Origin: Rhizobium acidisoli
GTDB taxonomy: Bacteria > Pseudomonadota > Alphaproteobacteria > Rhizobiales > Rhizobiaceae
Direction of reading: 5' to 3'
Length of the DNA stretch: 64,000 bases
NCBI RefSeq assembly: GCF_002531755.2
Contig: NZ_CP034998.1
Coordinates: 310,001-374,000, forward strand
A program made the position numbers and the translations under genes. Under the pieces are notes generated by a model, which did not search any database, was not told the origin of the DNA, and was given only the letters and a program-made list of their open reading frames with translations. Shown here one piece after another: positions 1 through 8,787 of this stretch; the stretch's first letter is position 1, and each line of letters opens with the position of its first letter.

Positions 1-869
1 CGCTGACCCACATGATCCGCAATGCCGTCGACCACGGCATTGAAACGCCTGAAAAGCGCGCCGCCGCCGGCAAGAACACCGAAGGCACGGTCCGCCTGAC
101 CGCCAAGCACCGTTCAGGACGCATCCTGATCGAGCTTGCCGACGACGGCGCCGGCATCAATCGCGAGAAGGTCCGCCAGAAGGCGATAGACAACGACCTC
201 ATCCCGGCCGATTCCAACCTGTCGGACGAGGAGATCGACAACCTAATCTTCCTGCCGGGCTTCTCGACGGCCGACAAGATCTCCGACATCTCCGGCCGCG
301 GCGTCGGCATGGACGTCGTCAAGCGTTCGATCCAGGCGCTCGGCGGCCGCATCAACATCACCTCGAAGCCCGGCCACGGCTCGGTCTTCACTATGAGCCT
401 GCCGCTGACGCTCGCCGTCCTCGACGGCATGGTGGTCACCGTCGCCGGCCAGACGCTGGTCGTGCCGCTGACCGCGATCGTCGAAACCCTGCAGCCGGAA
501 GCCTCGGCGATCCACTCCTTCGGTGCGAACCACCGGCTGATCTCGATCCGCAACAGCTTCTGCCCGCTGGTCGATGTCGGCCGCATCCTGAACTTCCGCG
601 CGACCCAGGCCAACCCGGTCGAGGGCGTGGCGCTTCTGGTGGAATCCGAAGGCGGCGGCCAGCGCGCCCTGATGGTCGATGCCATCCAGGGCCAGCGCCA
701 GGTGGTCATCAAGAGCCTGGAAGCCAACTACACCCATGTGCCGGGCATTGCCGCCGCCACCATTCTCGGCGACGGGCGCGTCGCTCTCATTCTCGATGTC
801 GACGCGGTTGTCGGCGCCTCGCGCGGCCAGTCGCTCAAAGCAGAAATGTCGTTAGCAGCGGTAGGGTAA
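1..869 (+). CDS. cheA: Chemotaxis histidine kinase CheA (C-terminal part, 5' end outside window)
   Basis: Core kinase of chemotaxis: it autophosphorylates and passes phosphate to CheY and CheB. The reading frame is open from the first base, so only the 3' part is present. Visible in order are the N box ([12 protein letters not shown]), the G1 box (ELADDGAGI), the G2 box ([11 protein letters not shown]) and [13 protein letters not shown]. These belong to the HATPase domain. The CheW-like P5 regulatory domain follows, from about residue 140 of the visible part to the end, and it couples the kinase to CheW and receptors. The P1 phosphorylation domain and dimerisation domain lie outside the window. 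It is followed 4 bases later by cheW, in a che operon. Confidence 0.97.
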   Translation, partial: LTHMIRNAVDHGIETPEKRAAAGKNTEGTVRLTAKHRSGRILIELADDGAGINREKVRQKAIDNDLIPADSNLSDEEIDNLIFLPGFSTADKISDISGRGVGMDVVKRSIQALGGRINITSKPGHGSVFTMSLPLTLAVLDGMVVTVAGQTLVVPLTAIVETLQPEASAIHSFGANHRLISIRNSFCPLVDVGRILNFRATQANPVEGVALLVESEGGGQRALMVDAIQGQRQVVIKSLEANYTHVPGIAAATILGDGRVALILDVDAVVGASRGQSLKAEMSLAAVG

Positions 870-873
870 GGGA

Positions 874-1341
874 ATGTCGTACGCCGTAAAAAATCTGAAC
901 GAGGGGGATCGCGAGCTGATCGCGTTCCGCATCGGGGATCAGGAATTTTGCGTGAACATCATGTCGGTTCGTGAGATCCGGGGCTGGACCCCGGCGACCA
1001 CGATGCCGCACTCGCCTGGTTATATGCTCGGTGTCATCAACCTGCGCGGTGCGGTGCTGCCGATCATCGACCTTGCCGCCCGGCTCGGCATGAAGCCGGC
1101 CGACCCGACGGCCCGTCATGTCATCATCGTCGCCCAGGTGCGGCGCAAGGTCGTCGGCCTCCTGGTCGACGCCGTGTCCGATATCCTGACGGTGACCGAC
1201 GAAACCATCCAGCCGACGCCCGAGATTTCCACCGAGCTCGAACGTCAATTTGCCCGCGGCATTCTTGCCATCGACAAGCGTATGATCTGCCTGATCGAAC
1301 TCGAATCCCTCTTTCCCGAGACCGAAAGCGAAGCCGCATGA
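874..1341 (+). CDS. cheW: Chemotaxis coupling protein CheW
   Basis: Adaptor that links chemoreceptors to CheA at the cytoplasmic membrane. The 155-residue product is a single CheW domain. Typical segments are the start of strand 1 ([16 protein letters not shown]), [17 protein letters not shown] and [14 protein letters not shown]. The start ATG lies 4 bases after the cheA stop. The stop codon overlaps the cheR start as ATGA, suggesting translational coupling. Length is normal for the family. Confidence 0.97.
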   Translation: MSYAVKNLNEGDRELIAFRIGDQEFCVNIMSVREIRGWTPATTMPHSPGYMLGVINLRGAVLPIIDLAARLGMKPADPTARHVIIVAQVRRKVVGLLVDAVSDILTVTDETIQPTPEISTELERQFARGILAIDKRMICLIELESLFPETESEAA

Positions 1342-2246
1342 ACGCAATGGGCGCAAAAGATCAGAGACAGGGATCCGACGAGGTCTTGGCGAGCGGAGAA
1401 TATCCGCTGACGCGCCGCGACCTCACGGAGATCGCCGCGATGATCTATTCGGATGCCGGCATCTTCCTCAACGAGACGAAGGCGTCTCTGGTCTATTCGC
1501 GCCTGTCGAAGCATATCCGCAATCTCGGCCTGTCCGGCTTCCGGGAATATTGCGAGCTCGTCGCTTCTCCGGCGGGTGCGGCGCCGCGCCGCGAGATGCT
1601 GTCGCATCTGACGACCAATTTTACCCGCTTCTTCCGCGAAAACCATCATTTCGACCACCTGCGCGACCATGTCCTGCCCGAGCTTCTGCAGCGGGCGAAA
1701 TCGGGCGGCAGGGTGCGCATCTGGTCGGCCGCTTCCTCCGACGGGCAGGAACCCTATTCGATCGCGCTGACCGTTCTGTCGCTGATGCCGAATGTCGCCG
1801 ATTACGACTTCAAGATCCTGGCGACCGACATCGACCCGAAGATCCTGGCGATCGCCCGGGCTGGCGCCTATGACGAAAACGCGCTCGAAACCGTTTCGCC
1901 CGCCATGCGCAAGCAATGGTTCAGCGAAGTCGAGATCCAGGGCCGCAGGAAGTTCCAAGTCGACGACCGCGTCAAGCGGCTGATCACCTACAACGAGCTG
2001 AACCTGATGGCGCAATGGCCGTTCAAGGGCAAGTTCGACGTCATCTTCTGCCGTAACGTCGTCATCTATTTCGACGAGCCGACGCAGATGAAGATCTGGC
2101 AGCGTTTCGCCGGCCTGCTGCCGGAGGGCGGTCATCTCTATATCGGCCATTCCGAGCGTGTGTCCGGCGAGGCGAAACACGTCTTCGACAATATCGGCAT
2201 CACAACCTATCGCTATACGGCCAAAGGTCTCGGGAGGAAGGCATGA
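1338..2246 (+). CDS. cheR: Chemotaxis protein methyltransferase CheR
   Basis: Transfers methyl groups from S-adenosylmethionine to glutamates of chemoreceptors, giving adaptation. The 302-residue protein has the small helical N-terminal domain ([15 protein letters not shown]) followed by the Rossmann-like SAM domain. The SAM-binding loop reads [17 protein letters not shown], the equivalent of the usual CSTGEEPYS. The later [12 protein letters not shown] motif is also typical. Both ends overlap neighbours by ATGA (cheW, cheB). The pairing with cheB gives the complete methylation cycle. Confidence 0.97.
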   Translation: MNAMGAKDQRQGSDEVLASGEYPLTRRDLTEIAAMIYSDAGIFLNETKASLVYSRLSKHIRNLGLSGFREYCELVASPAGAAPRREMLSHLTTNFTRFFRENHHFDHLRDHVLPELLQRAKSGGRVRIWSAASSDGQEPYSIALTVLSLMPNVADYDFKILATDIDPKILAIARAGAYDENALETVSPAMRKQWFSEVEIQGRRKFQVDDRVKRLITYNELNLMAQWPFKGKFDVIFCRNVVIYFDEPTQMKIWQRFAGLLPEGGHLYIGHSERVSGEAKHVFDNIGITTYRYTAKGLGRKA

Positions 2247-3286
2247 GCGCTCCGGCAAGGGTTCTCGTCGTTGACGACTCCCCGACGATGCGGGGGCTGA
2301 TCACCGCCGTCTTGAGTTCCGACCCCGAGGTCAACGTCATCGGCCAGGCCGGCGATGCGCTGGAAGCGCGCGAGGCCATCAAGCGGCTCAATCCCGACGT
2401 CGTGACGCTCGACATCGAGATGCCGAACATGAACGGTCTCGATTTCCTCGAAAAGATCATGACGCTGCGTCCGATGCCCGTCATCATGGTATCGACAATG
2501 ACCCATCGCGGCGCCGAGGCGTCGCTTGCAGCGCTCGAGATCGGCGCGTTCGACTGCGTCGGCAAGCCGGCGCCGGGCGAACTCAGGCCTTTCGGCGACC
2601 TCGCCGAGAAGGTCAAGGCCGCCGCCCGCACACAGCGCCAGTTCTCCCAGCCGGTTGCCGCCCCGGCGCCTCCGCCCTCCGTCGCCGATTTCCGCGTCGG
2701 CCGCAAGATTGTCGCGATCGGCTCGTCCACAGGCGGCGTCGAGGCGCTGATCGCCGTGCTGCAGAAGTTTCCGGCCAATTGCCCGCCGACCGTCATCACC
2801 CAGCATATGCCGCCGACCTTCACCAAGAGCTTCGCCGAACGGTTGAACCGCCTCTGTGCGCCGGTGGTGCAGGAAGCGACCGATGGTGCCCGCCTCGAAA
2901 TCGGCAAAATCTATCTGGCGCCGGGCGGCGAGCGTCATCTCCAGGTCAGCAACGCCTCGGCGCCGTGCTGCCGTCTCGTCGACCGGGCGCCGGTCAACGG
3001 TCACCGCCCATCGGTGGACGTCCTCTTCGATTCGGTCGCCGAGCTGGCTGGCCGCAACGCCGTCGGCGTGATCTTGACCGGAATGGGCCGCGATGGCGCC
3101 GCCGGATTGTTGAAAATGCGCCACGCCGGCGCCAGAACACTCGGCCAGAACGAAAAAACCTGTGTCGTTTACGGAATGCCAAGGGTTGCTCATGAACTTG
3201 GCGCCGTGGAGCAGCAGTTGCCCCTGTCTGCCATCGGTGAAGAAATATTGAAAATGACAGCCGCCCGAAAGGAAGGGACCGAATAA
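2243..3286 (+). CDS. cheB: Chemotaxis response regulator protein-glutamate methylesterase CheB
   Basis: Removes methyl groups from (and deamidates) chemoreceptors when phosphorylated by CheA. The N-terminal receiver domain has the acidic pair D11/D12 and phospho-acceptor D57 (in [12 protein letters not shown]). A Pro/Ala-rich linker leads to the esterase domain, with the nucleophile serine region ([11 protein letters not shown]), the histidine region (TQHMPPTFT) and the Asp region (GMGRDGAAG). Length of 347 residues is normal. It overlaps cheR by 4 bases and ends just before cheY2. Confidence 0.97.
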   Translation: MSAPARVLVVDDSPTMRGLITAVLSSDPEVNVIGQAGDALEAREAIKRLNPDVVTLDIEMPNMNGLDFLEKIMTLRPMPVIMVSTMTHRGAEASLAALEIGAFDCVGKPAPGELRPFGDLAEKVKAAARTQRQFSQPVAAPAPPPSVADFRVGRKIVAIGSSTGGVEALIAVLQKFPANCPPTVITQHMPPTFTKSFAERLNRLCAPVVQEATDGARLEIGKIYLAPGGERHLQVSNASAPCCRLVDRAPVNGHRPSVDVLFDSVAELAGRNAVGVILTGMGRDGAAGLLKMRHAGARTLGQNEKTCVVYGMPRVAHELGAVEQQLPLSAIGEEILKMTAARKEGTE

Positions 3287-3287
3287 A

Positions 3288-3677
3288 ATGTCGATCGCGG
3301 AGAAAATCAAAGTTCTGATCGTCGACGATCAGGTAACGAGCCGGTTGCTGCTCAGCGACGCGCTGACCCAGCTCGGTTTCAAGCAGATCACGTCTGCAGG
3401 CGACGGCGAGCAGGGCATGAGGATCATGGCCGAGCAGCCGCACCACCTGGTGATCTCGGACTTCAACATGCCGAAGATGGATGGCATCGGCTTCCTTCAG
3501 GCCGTGCGCACCAACCCGAACACCAAAAAGGCGGCCTTCATCATCCTCACCGCCCAGGGCGACCGCGCATTGGTGCAGAAGGCAGCCCAGCTCGGCGCCA
3601 ACAACGTGCTCGCCAAGCCGTTCACGATCGAGAAGATGAAAGCGGCCATCGAAGCCGTGTTTGGAGCCTTGAAATGA
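3288..3677 (+). CDS. cheY2: Chemotaxis response regulator CheY (CheY2-type)
   Basis: Single-domain receiver of 129 residues that carries the signal from CheA to the motor. Conserved residues are all present: D13/D14, phospho-acceptor D58 ([12 protein letters not shown]), T88 (FIILTAQ) and K110 (LAKPF). It follows cheB and precedes cheD. In the rhizobial order this is the position of CheY2, the regulator that slows the motor. CheY1, the phosphate sink, normally lies upstream of cheA and would be outside the window, so the number in the symbol rests on gene order. The stop overlaps the cheD start. Confidence 0.93.
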   Translation: MSIAEKIKVLIVDDQVTSRLLLSDALTQLGFKQITSAGDGEQGMRIMAEQPHHLVISDFNMPKMDGIGFLQAVRTNPNTKKAAFIILTAQGDRALVQKAAQLGANNVLAKPFTIEKMKAAIEAVFGALK

Positions 3678-4228
3678 TGACTGAGGGGGCAGCCCGCCGC
3701 GTGCACATCATTCAGGGCGAGTACAAGGTTCTGAGCGATCCGAATGCGGTCCTCTCGACCATTCTCGGCTCGTGCGTGGCTGCGTGCCTCAGAGACCCTG
3801 TCGCCGGTATCGGCGGCATGAACCACTTCTTGCTGCCGGGCTCGGCGACCTCGCCGACGTCAGGCGGCGATGCCACGCGCTACGGCGTGCATCTGATGGA
3901 GCTGCTGATCAACGGTCTCCTGAAGCAGGGCGCCCGGCGCGACCGGCTGGAGGCCAAGATCTTCGGCGGTGCGAAGACGATCTCGACATTCTCCAATGTC
4001 GGTGAGCAGAACGCGGCCTTCGCCATGCAGTTCCTGCGGGATGAAGGCATTCCGGTGGTCGGCTCCTCCACAGGCGGAGATCATGGACGCAAGCTTGAAT
4101 TTTGGCCCGTCTCCGGCCGTGCCCGGCAATACCCCCTGACCGGCGCCGAAACGCAGAGAACCGTCGCTCTCGAGCAGCGCCCTGCCGCTCCGCCGAAGCC
4201 CGTCGAAACCAGTATCGAATTTTTTTGA
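3674..4228 (+). CDS. cheD: Chemoreceptor glutamine deamidase CheD
   Basis: Deamidates specific glutamines in chemoreceptors, and in some bacteria it interacts with CheC/CheY. The catalytic region is visible near the N-terminus: [17 protein letters not shown] followed by GGMNHFLLP, supplying the Cys and His of the CheD site. [11 protein letters not shown] segment also fits the family. The 184-residue length includes a C-terminal extension ending SIEFF. It overlaps cheY2 by 4 bases (ATGATGA context) and lies 16 bases before cheT. Confidence 0.95.
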   Translation: MMTEGAARRVHIIQGEYKVLSDPNAVLSTILGSCVAACLRDPVAGIGGMNHFLLPGSATSPTSGGDATRYGVHLMELLINGLLKQGARRDRLEAKIFGGAKTISTFSNVGEQNAAFAMQFLRDEGIPVVGSSTGGDHGRKLEFWPVSGRARQYPLTGAETQRTVALEQRPAAPPKPVETSIEFF

Positions 4229-4244
4229 TGGCGAGGATTTTTAT

Positions 4245-4634
4245 ATGACATTTAATTCGGTGATGGAGCCGCCTGCGCCAGTTGAAGCGTTGAGCGACAT
4301 CCTGATGCGCATCGTTTCCGAACTGCACGACGTTGCCTATCTCATCGAGCGCATCGAGCCGCAGCTTCTCGATCTCGGCGGCGCCGAAATCCTGAATTCG
4401 CCGGATGCCATGAAAGTCATGCAGGGCATCGATCTCGCCGTGCAGAAATCGCGCGGCCTTGCCGAGTTCATCGACACCATCACCGGCGAAATCCCGCACG
4501 GCTGGGCCGTCGACGTTGCGACCGCGCTCAGCCTCGTAAAACTGGCGGAGATGCAGAAAGCATTGGGCGGCGCCACACGCCACGGCCATTCCCAGCCCCT
4601 GAGCAAGGCAGCCGGCGACTTCGATTTCTTCTAG
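4245..4634 (+). CDS. cheT: CheT, small alpha-helical chemotaxis protein with CheZ-like motif
   Basis: Last gene of the che operon, 129 residues and mostly helical. Its position and sequence match the rhizobial protein formerly called orf10 and now CheT. In Sinorhizobium CheT has been linked to signal termination. In the central helix the sequence QGIDLAVQ contains D63xxxQ67, the spacing of the catalytic Asp/Gln of CheZ phosphatase. The tail GDFDFF is acidic-aromatic, like the CheY-binding tail of CheZ. The phosphatase role is inferred from these motifs and from the relative. The start ATG follows a GCGAGG ribosome site. Confidence 0.85.
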   Translation: MTFNSVMEPPAPVEALSDILMRIVSELHDVAYLIERIEPQLLDLGGAEILNSPDAMKVMQGIDLAVQKSRGLAEFIDTITGEIPHGWAVDVATALSLVKLAEMQKALGGATRHGHSQPLSKAAGDFDFF

Positions 4635-4641
4635 TCCTTCA

Positions 4642-4658
4642 GGGGCTGCGCCCCCTTT
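4642..4658 (+). terminator. Weak hairpin after cheT
   Basis: GGGGC/GCCCC arms around a 3-base loop, followed by a short CCTTT, lie just after the cheT stop. This may be a weak terminator of the che operon before the fliF promoter region. Confidence 0.35.
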
Positions 4659-4666
4659 ACGAAACG

Positions 4667-4685
4667 CTCGCGCAAGTTTCGCCGA
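4667..4685 (+). promoter_or_regulatory. CGCAAG element upstream of fliF
   Basis: Contains CTCGCGCAAGTTTCGCC, with CGCAAG at 4671-4676, about 70 bases before the fliF start. It matches similar elements before motA/flgF, flgB, the FliH-like gene/motB, rem, flgE and flhA. It is a candidate activator site or promoter element. Its factor is not known from the sequence. Confidence 0.5.
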
Positions 4686-4744
4686 TTATTCGTCAGATGA
4701 GGCAATAAGCCTGCTTTGTCTTTGACGAATCGTGCGAGAACAGA

Positions 4745-6436
4745 ATGAATCTGTTAAATCAATTAGTTCAGATCTTTAAGAACTTCGGTTCCCTTGGCCG
4801 AACACGCCTGATGATTCTCGGAGGCGTCGGTGCCGTCTCCATCGCAATCGTCCTTGCGGCCGCCCTTTTCGTCAACAAGCCGGCACAGGAAACGCTCTAT
4901 GTCGGTCTGGATTCGCCCGATCTCAACCAGATCAGCATGGCGCTTGCCGAAGCTAACGTCGATTTCCAGGTCGGCACTGATGGTACCAGCATCAGCGTCC
5001 CCGCGGGGATGACGGGCAAGGCCCGCCTGTTGCTTGCCGAGCGCGGCCTGCCGAACAGCGCCAATGCCGGTTACGAACTCTTCGACAATGTCGGCTCGCT
5101 GGGCCTGACCTCCTTCATGCAGGAGGTGACGCGGGTTCGAGCGCTGGAAGGCGAAATCGCCCGCACCATCCAGTCGATCTCGGGCATAACAGCCGCGCGT
5201 GTGCATATAGTCATGCCGGAGGTCGGAAACTTCCGGAAGGCGGAGCAGAAGCCGACCGCCTCCGTCATGATTCGCGCCAGCGCCACCACCGGGCGCAGTG
5301 CTGCGACCTCGATCCGCCACCTCGTCGCCTCGGCCGTGCCGGGGCTTGACGTCGATGACGTGACCATCCTCGATTCCGCCGGTCAGCTGCTCGCTTCCGG
5401 CGACGAAGCTAGCAACAGCTCGCTGAACCGATCGCTCAATATCGTCCAGAACGTCCAGCAGGAAGTCGAATCCAACATCGACAAGGCGTTGGCCCCCTTC
5501 CTCGGCATGGACAACTTTCGCTCCAGCGTCACCGCCGATCTCAACACTGACGCCCAGCAGATCCAGGAAACCACCTACGATCCCGAATCCAAGGTCGAAC
5601 GCTCGGTCCGCTCGACCAAGGAAGCCCAGCAGTCGCAGCAGAAGCAGTCCGACAGCGCGACGACGGTCGAGCAGAATATTCCGCAGGCGGCTCCCGAGGC
5701 CGGTGGTTCGGCCGGGCCTGAATCGCAGGACAAGTCCGACAAGCGCGAAGAGCAGACCAACTACGAGATCAACAGCCGGACGACGGCGACGACCCGCAAC
5801 AGCTACAAGGTCGAGAAGCTCTCGATCGCCGTGGTGGTCAATAAGGGCCGCATCGCCAAGATGGTCGGCGAGCCGGCCGATCAGGCCAAGATCGACGCCT
5901 ATCTTGCGGAAATGCAGAAGATCGTCGCTTCGGCGTCCGGCATCGACGCCAAGCGCGGCGACGTCGTCACCGTCACGGCCATGGACTTCCTCGAGAACCA
6001 GCTGCTCGAAGACGCCACCGGCGGTGTCCGCGTCATGGATATGCTGAGCCGCAACCTGGCCGGCATCATCAACTCGCTGGCCTTCGTCGCGGTCGCCTTC
6101 GTGGTGGTCTGGATGGGCCTGCGGCCTCTGGTGCGCAGCGTCAGCGGCAACGGCAGCTCTTCGGTTCTCGGCGACGCCACGCCGGAGGCGGCCGGCCTCG
6201 AGCTTCCGGACTTCGCGCCGGCAGCCGGCGCTTCCGGAGGAGCCCTCATGGACGGCTTCGGATCCGACTTCGGCTTCGACAGCACCGAGGATCTGCTCAG
6301 CCTCGGCGACGACGACGGCAACTTCAACCGCCGCGTCAAGGAAGGCCCGGAACGCAAGCTGTCCCGCATGGTCGAGATCAACGAGGAACGCGCCGCGAAA
6401 ATCCTCCGGAAATGGGCGATCGACGAAGCAGCGTAA
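4745..6436 (+). CDS. fliF: Flagellar MS-ring protein FliF
   Basis: Forms the membrane MS ring on which rotor and export gate assemble. The 563-residue protein has a first membrane segment at about residues 20-45 (LMILGGVGAVSIAIVLAAAL). The large periplasmic ring-building region includes QEVTRVRALEGEIARTIQSI, and a Ser/Gln/Lys-rich loop lies near residues 290-350. The second membrane segment is at about 440-460. The cytoplasmic tail ends RAAKILRKWAI, the FliG-binding part. It stands alone between the che operon and visN, with its own upstream element and a terminator behind it. Confidence 0.97.
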   Translation: MNLLNQLVQIFKNFGSLGRTRLMILGGVGAVSIAIVLAAALFVNKPAQETLYVGLDSPDLNQISMALAEANVDFQVGTDGTSISVPAGMTGKARLLLAERGLPNSANAGYELFDNVGSLGLTSFMQEVTRVRALEGEIARTIQSISGITAARVHIVMPEVGNFRKAEQKPTASVMIRASATTGRSAATSIRHLVASAVPGLDVDDVTILDSAGQLLASGDEASNSSLNRSLNIVQNVQQEVESNIDKALAPFLGMDNFRSSVTADLNTDAQQIQETTYDPESKVERSVRSTKEAQQSQQKQSDSATTVEQNIPQAAPEAGGSAGPESQDKSDKREEQTNYEINSRTTATTRNSYKVEKLSIAVVVNKGRIAKMVGEPADQAKIDAYLAEMQKIVASASGIDAKRGDVVTVTAMDFLENQLLEDATGGVRVMDMLSRNLAGIINSLAFVAVAFVVVWMGLRPLVRSVSGNGSSSVLGDATPEAAGLELPDFAPAAGASGGALMDGFGSDFGFDSTEDLLSLGDDDGNFNRRVKEGPERKLSRMVEINEERAAKILRKWAIDEAA

Positions 6437-6440
6437 GAAA

Positions 6441-6464
6441 AAGGCCGGGCAACCGGCCTTTTTT
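6441..6464 (+). terminator. Rho-independent terminator after fliF
   Basis: AAGGCCGG-GCAA-CCGGCCTT perfect 8-bp stem followed by TTTT, beginning 4 bases after the fliF stop. It closes the fliF unit. Confidence 0.85.
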
Positions 6465-6517
6465 CATGTCGGTACACAGTGTCATTTCTGTAACGGGATA
6501 GTTGTCAGATCCTCGAC

Positions 6518-6532
6518 TCGCGTAAAACGCGA
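6518..6532. promoter_or_regulatory. Palindrome TCGCG-TAAAA-CGCGA upstream of visN
   Basis: Perfect inverted repeat (TCGCG, 5-base spacer, CGCGA) in the 342-base gap between fliF and visN. It is a possible operator for control of the master regulators. No factor can be assigned from sequence alone. Confidence 0.35.
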
Positions 6533-6692
6533 ATGAAGTTGCGATACAGCCAGAATCACCTTAGCCTCTCCTTGTCTTGAGGGCTGGAATTGGTCATCGA
6601 ATCAGTGCATGGGCGGCAGTGGAAGTAAATCCCTAGAAGTCGGAGATGGTGATTTGCATCGGCTGGCTTACCCTTGGGTGATTCGAAATGGG

Positions 6693-6711
6693 ATTCGAGC
6701 GGGACTCGAAT
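6693..6711. promoter_or_regulatory. Inverted repeat ATTCGAG-CGGGA-CTCGAAT upstream of visN
   Basis: Perfect 7-bp arms around a 5-base spacer, ending 68 bases before the visN ATG. A further TTCGAA lies at 6682-6687. It resembles a dyad site for a dimeric regulator, possibly autoregulation by VisN/VisR. That role is inference. The rest of the fliF-visN gap shows no gene. Confidence 0.35.
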
Positions 6712-6778
6712 TGAATCCCTTATAGAAAAATTGCTGTTGCACCGAGTTTGATCGTTTCTCAGCCGCAGGACATTGCCA

Positions 6779-7525
6779 ATGGATATGGATGTAATTCAGG
6801 CGAGCAAAGGCGAGAGGCAAATGTCGAATTTTGCGAGCGCTGTGGTGCCGGATTTGTTGCCGCGCGATCAACTGCTCCAGCGCCTGCACGGTGTCGCCAA
6901 CACTGGCAGGTTGCAGTCCGGTCTGCGCGCGCTGACGGAGTATGTCGGTGCTTCGCACTACCTTCTGGCGCGCTGCGATCTCCTCCAGGAAAGCGGCCTC
7001 GATTTCATCGTCTCGTCGGATTGGCCGTTTGACCTGGTCAGGGATATCGCCAACGATCTGGTTCGCGGCTATGCCCGTTCGACGGAGCTGGAAAAATGCA
7101 TGCAGGTCTTCCAGCCGAATTTTGCTCTTATGCCTGACAGTGCCGACGTGCCGGACGGCGCCAGCCGCCAATATTGTTCGGTAACCTTCAATGTCGGCCG
7201 GTCGCGGTTGGCCCTGATGTTCCTGTTCGGCGAGGGGTTCATCCTGTCGCCGGAGCGCCTGCGGGATGTCGGCCTGCTTGCAGGTTACGTCGCGAGTTTC
7301 CTGCGCTGTGGCGGTACCAGGGTCGATCGCGATTTCGAATTGACCGACCGCGAGCTCGAATGCCTGTTCTGGATCGCCGAGGGCAAGACCAGCGACGAGA
7401 TCGCGATGATCCTCGGCATCTCCCGCAATACCATCAACAACTACATTACCAGCGTGATGCGCAAGACGGCGACCAAGACCCGCTCCGAGGCCATAGCCTT
7501 CGCCGTCCGCAATAATCTCGTATAG
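6779..7525 (+). CDS. visN: LuxR-family motility master regulator VisN
   Basis: Transcription factor of 248 residues. The N-terminal two thirds is an autoinducer-binding-like sensor domain. The C-terminus (about 188-248) is a LuxR/FixJ helix-turn-helix, seen as TDRELECLFWIAEGKTSDEI and ISRNTINNYI. In rhizobia VisN acts with VisR as a heteromer at the top of the flagellar and chemotaxis hierarchy. I chose ATG 6779 because CAGGA lies 8 bases upstream. The in-frame TTG at 6773 is too close to that ribosome site. visR follows after 8 bases. No luxI-type gene is nearby, so quorum sensing is unlikely. Confidence 0.93.
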   Translation: MDMDVIQASKGERQMSNFASAVVPDLLPRDQLLQRLHGVANTGRLQSGLRALTEYVGASHYLLARCDLLQESGLDFIVSSDWPFDLVRDIANDLVRGYARSTELEKCMQVFQPNFALMPDSADVPDGASRQYCSVTFNVGRSRLALMFLFGEGFILSPERLRDVGLLAGYVASFLRCGGTRVDRDFELTDRELECLFWIAEGKTSDEIAMILGISRNTINNYITSVMRKTATKTRSEAIAFAVRNNLV

Positions 7526-7533
7526 GGGGATCC

Positions 7534-8280
7534 ATGGCACATCCATCAGCCAGGACGATGAGCAGTGCCGAGCAGTCGCGCATGGTGCGTGTGAACAGGA
7601 TTTCCAGCCGGTCCGATCTCTTTCCGCGGCTGATTGCCATGCAGAAACTCGCCGATGCTCACGGCTTCGCGATCTTCCGCGTCAGCGGCTCGGGTATTCC
7701 GGCAAAGCAGCGCCTTGTCTGCGAACTCGAAAACTGGGGGTCTTCCAATGCCGGTTTCGGCAAGGCCTTCACGGATGCCTACGGCGATGTCCTTCTCGAG
7801 CATATCGAAAAGTCGTTGTTGCCGCTCTCATGGGCGGGCGGTTGCGACCGCGCGGCCCCTGGTCCTGCCGACTTCGCGCCGTTCATGACGCGACTGCAGG
7901 ATGGGATCGTGCCTTTTTCCGGCCTTGCCTTTCCAGTGCGGCTCGGCGCCGTCGGCAACGGTTTCATCGTTTTCACCGGCGATGAGATCGACCCCTCGAG
8001 CGATACCATCGTCGAGCTGCACGGTCGCTGCTGCCATATCATGATGGATCTGCTCTCGCTCGACGAACGCCGCACGGCGGCCGCCGAAGCCCTCAGCGAA
8101 CGCGAGATCGCCTGTCTCCAGCTTGCCGGCGACGGCCGCATCAGCGAAGAGATTGCCGACAAGCTCGGCCTATCGGTGCACACCGTCAACGCCTATCTCG
8201 GCTCGGCGACGATCAAGCTCGATTCCGTCAATCGCATCCAGGCGATCGCCAAGGCGATCCGGCTCGGATATATCAGCTGA
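7534..8280 (+). CDS. visR: LuxR-family motility master regulator VisR
   Basis: Partner of VisN, 248 residues with the same architecture. An N-terminal sensor-like domain is followed by a C-terminal LuxR helix-turn-helix (LSEREIACLQLAGDGRISEE, then KLGLSVHTVNAYL). It starts at an ATG preceded by AGGGGGATCC and is almost certainly co-transcribed with visN. In Sinorhizobium VisNR activates rem and so the flagellar genes. Convergent with the minus-strand operon whose last gene ends at 8339. Confidence 0.93.
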   Translation: MAHPSARTMSSAEQSRMVRVNRISSRSDLFPRLIAMQKLADAHGFAIFRVSGSGIPAKQRLVCELENWGSSNAGFGKAFTDAYGDVLLEHIEKSLLPLSWAGGCDRAAPGPADFAPFMTRLQDGIVPFSGLAFPVRLGAVGNGFIVFTGDEIDPSSDTIVELHGRCCHIMMDLLSLDERRTAAAEALSEREIACLQLAGDGRISEEIADKLGLSVHTVNAYLGSATIKLDSVNRIQAIAKAIRLGYIS

Positions 8281-8338
8281 GCCCCGCTCAGCTCAGCTCA
8301 GCTGAGCCGGATGAAAGCTCTCATGTCTTGATAAGAGG

Positions 8339-8782
8339 TCAGCTGGCCAGCGCCCGCGGCGCCTGGCTGACGCTGTAGCGCGATTCTCGAAGGCTCTTTT
8401 CGAGGAAGCGGGTGTTCTCATCGGGATCGGCCGAGGGATCCTGGAACGCGATATGGTTGATCTCGATGCCGGCGTGATCTTCGGCAAGCGTCAGCTGTGC
8501 ATAGACGGTGACGCCGCGCGGCTTGATTTCCAGATCGAGAACGACTTTGGGCTTGCCGCCCCACTCCAGCGTATAGTTGCCGCCCAGGCCGAAATTCACC
8601 GTGCCCGGATGAAAGAAAAGCTCTGCCGCCGAAGCGACGAGATCGGAAAGATTGCCGTAATACTCGAAGCGCAGCAGCGAAATAAGGTCAGAAGCATCCA
8701 GAAGGCGCAGTTCCGTGGCGACCGGGCTGATCGCAACTGCGAGGATTTTTTCACGCTGGGTAGAGTGAGGGCATTTTTTCAT
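8339..8782 (-). CDS. Conserved hypothetical protein at the end of the flhB operon
   Basis: Product of 147 residues that I cannot assign to a named family. It begins 5 bases downstream of the flhB stop on the same strand, so it is very probably the last gene of motA-fliM-fliN-fliG-flhB. There is no signal peptide or membrane segment. The middle looks like alternating beta strands (GLGGNYTLEWGGKPKVVLDL, then GVTVYAQLTLAEDHAGIEI). The tail ends SQAPRALAS. Its location suggests a motility-related cytoplasmic protein, but this is only context. Convergent with visR. Confidence 0.8.
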   Translation of the reverse strand: MKKCPHSTQREKILAVAISPVATELRLLDASDLISLLRFEYYGNLSDLVASAAELFFHPGTVNFGLGGNYTLEWGGKPKVVLDLEIKPRGVTVYAQLTLAEDHAGIEINHIAFQDPSADPDENTRFLEKSLRESRYSVSQAPRALAS

Positions 8783-8787
8783 TCGGC

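Noticed and set aside
6779..8280. VisN/VisR as a quorum-sensing LuxR pair
   Set aside because: No luxI-type gene is present. The adjacent tandem order and flagellar context match the motility regulators VisN/VisR.
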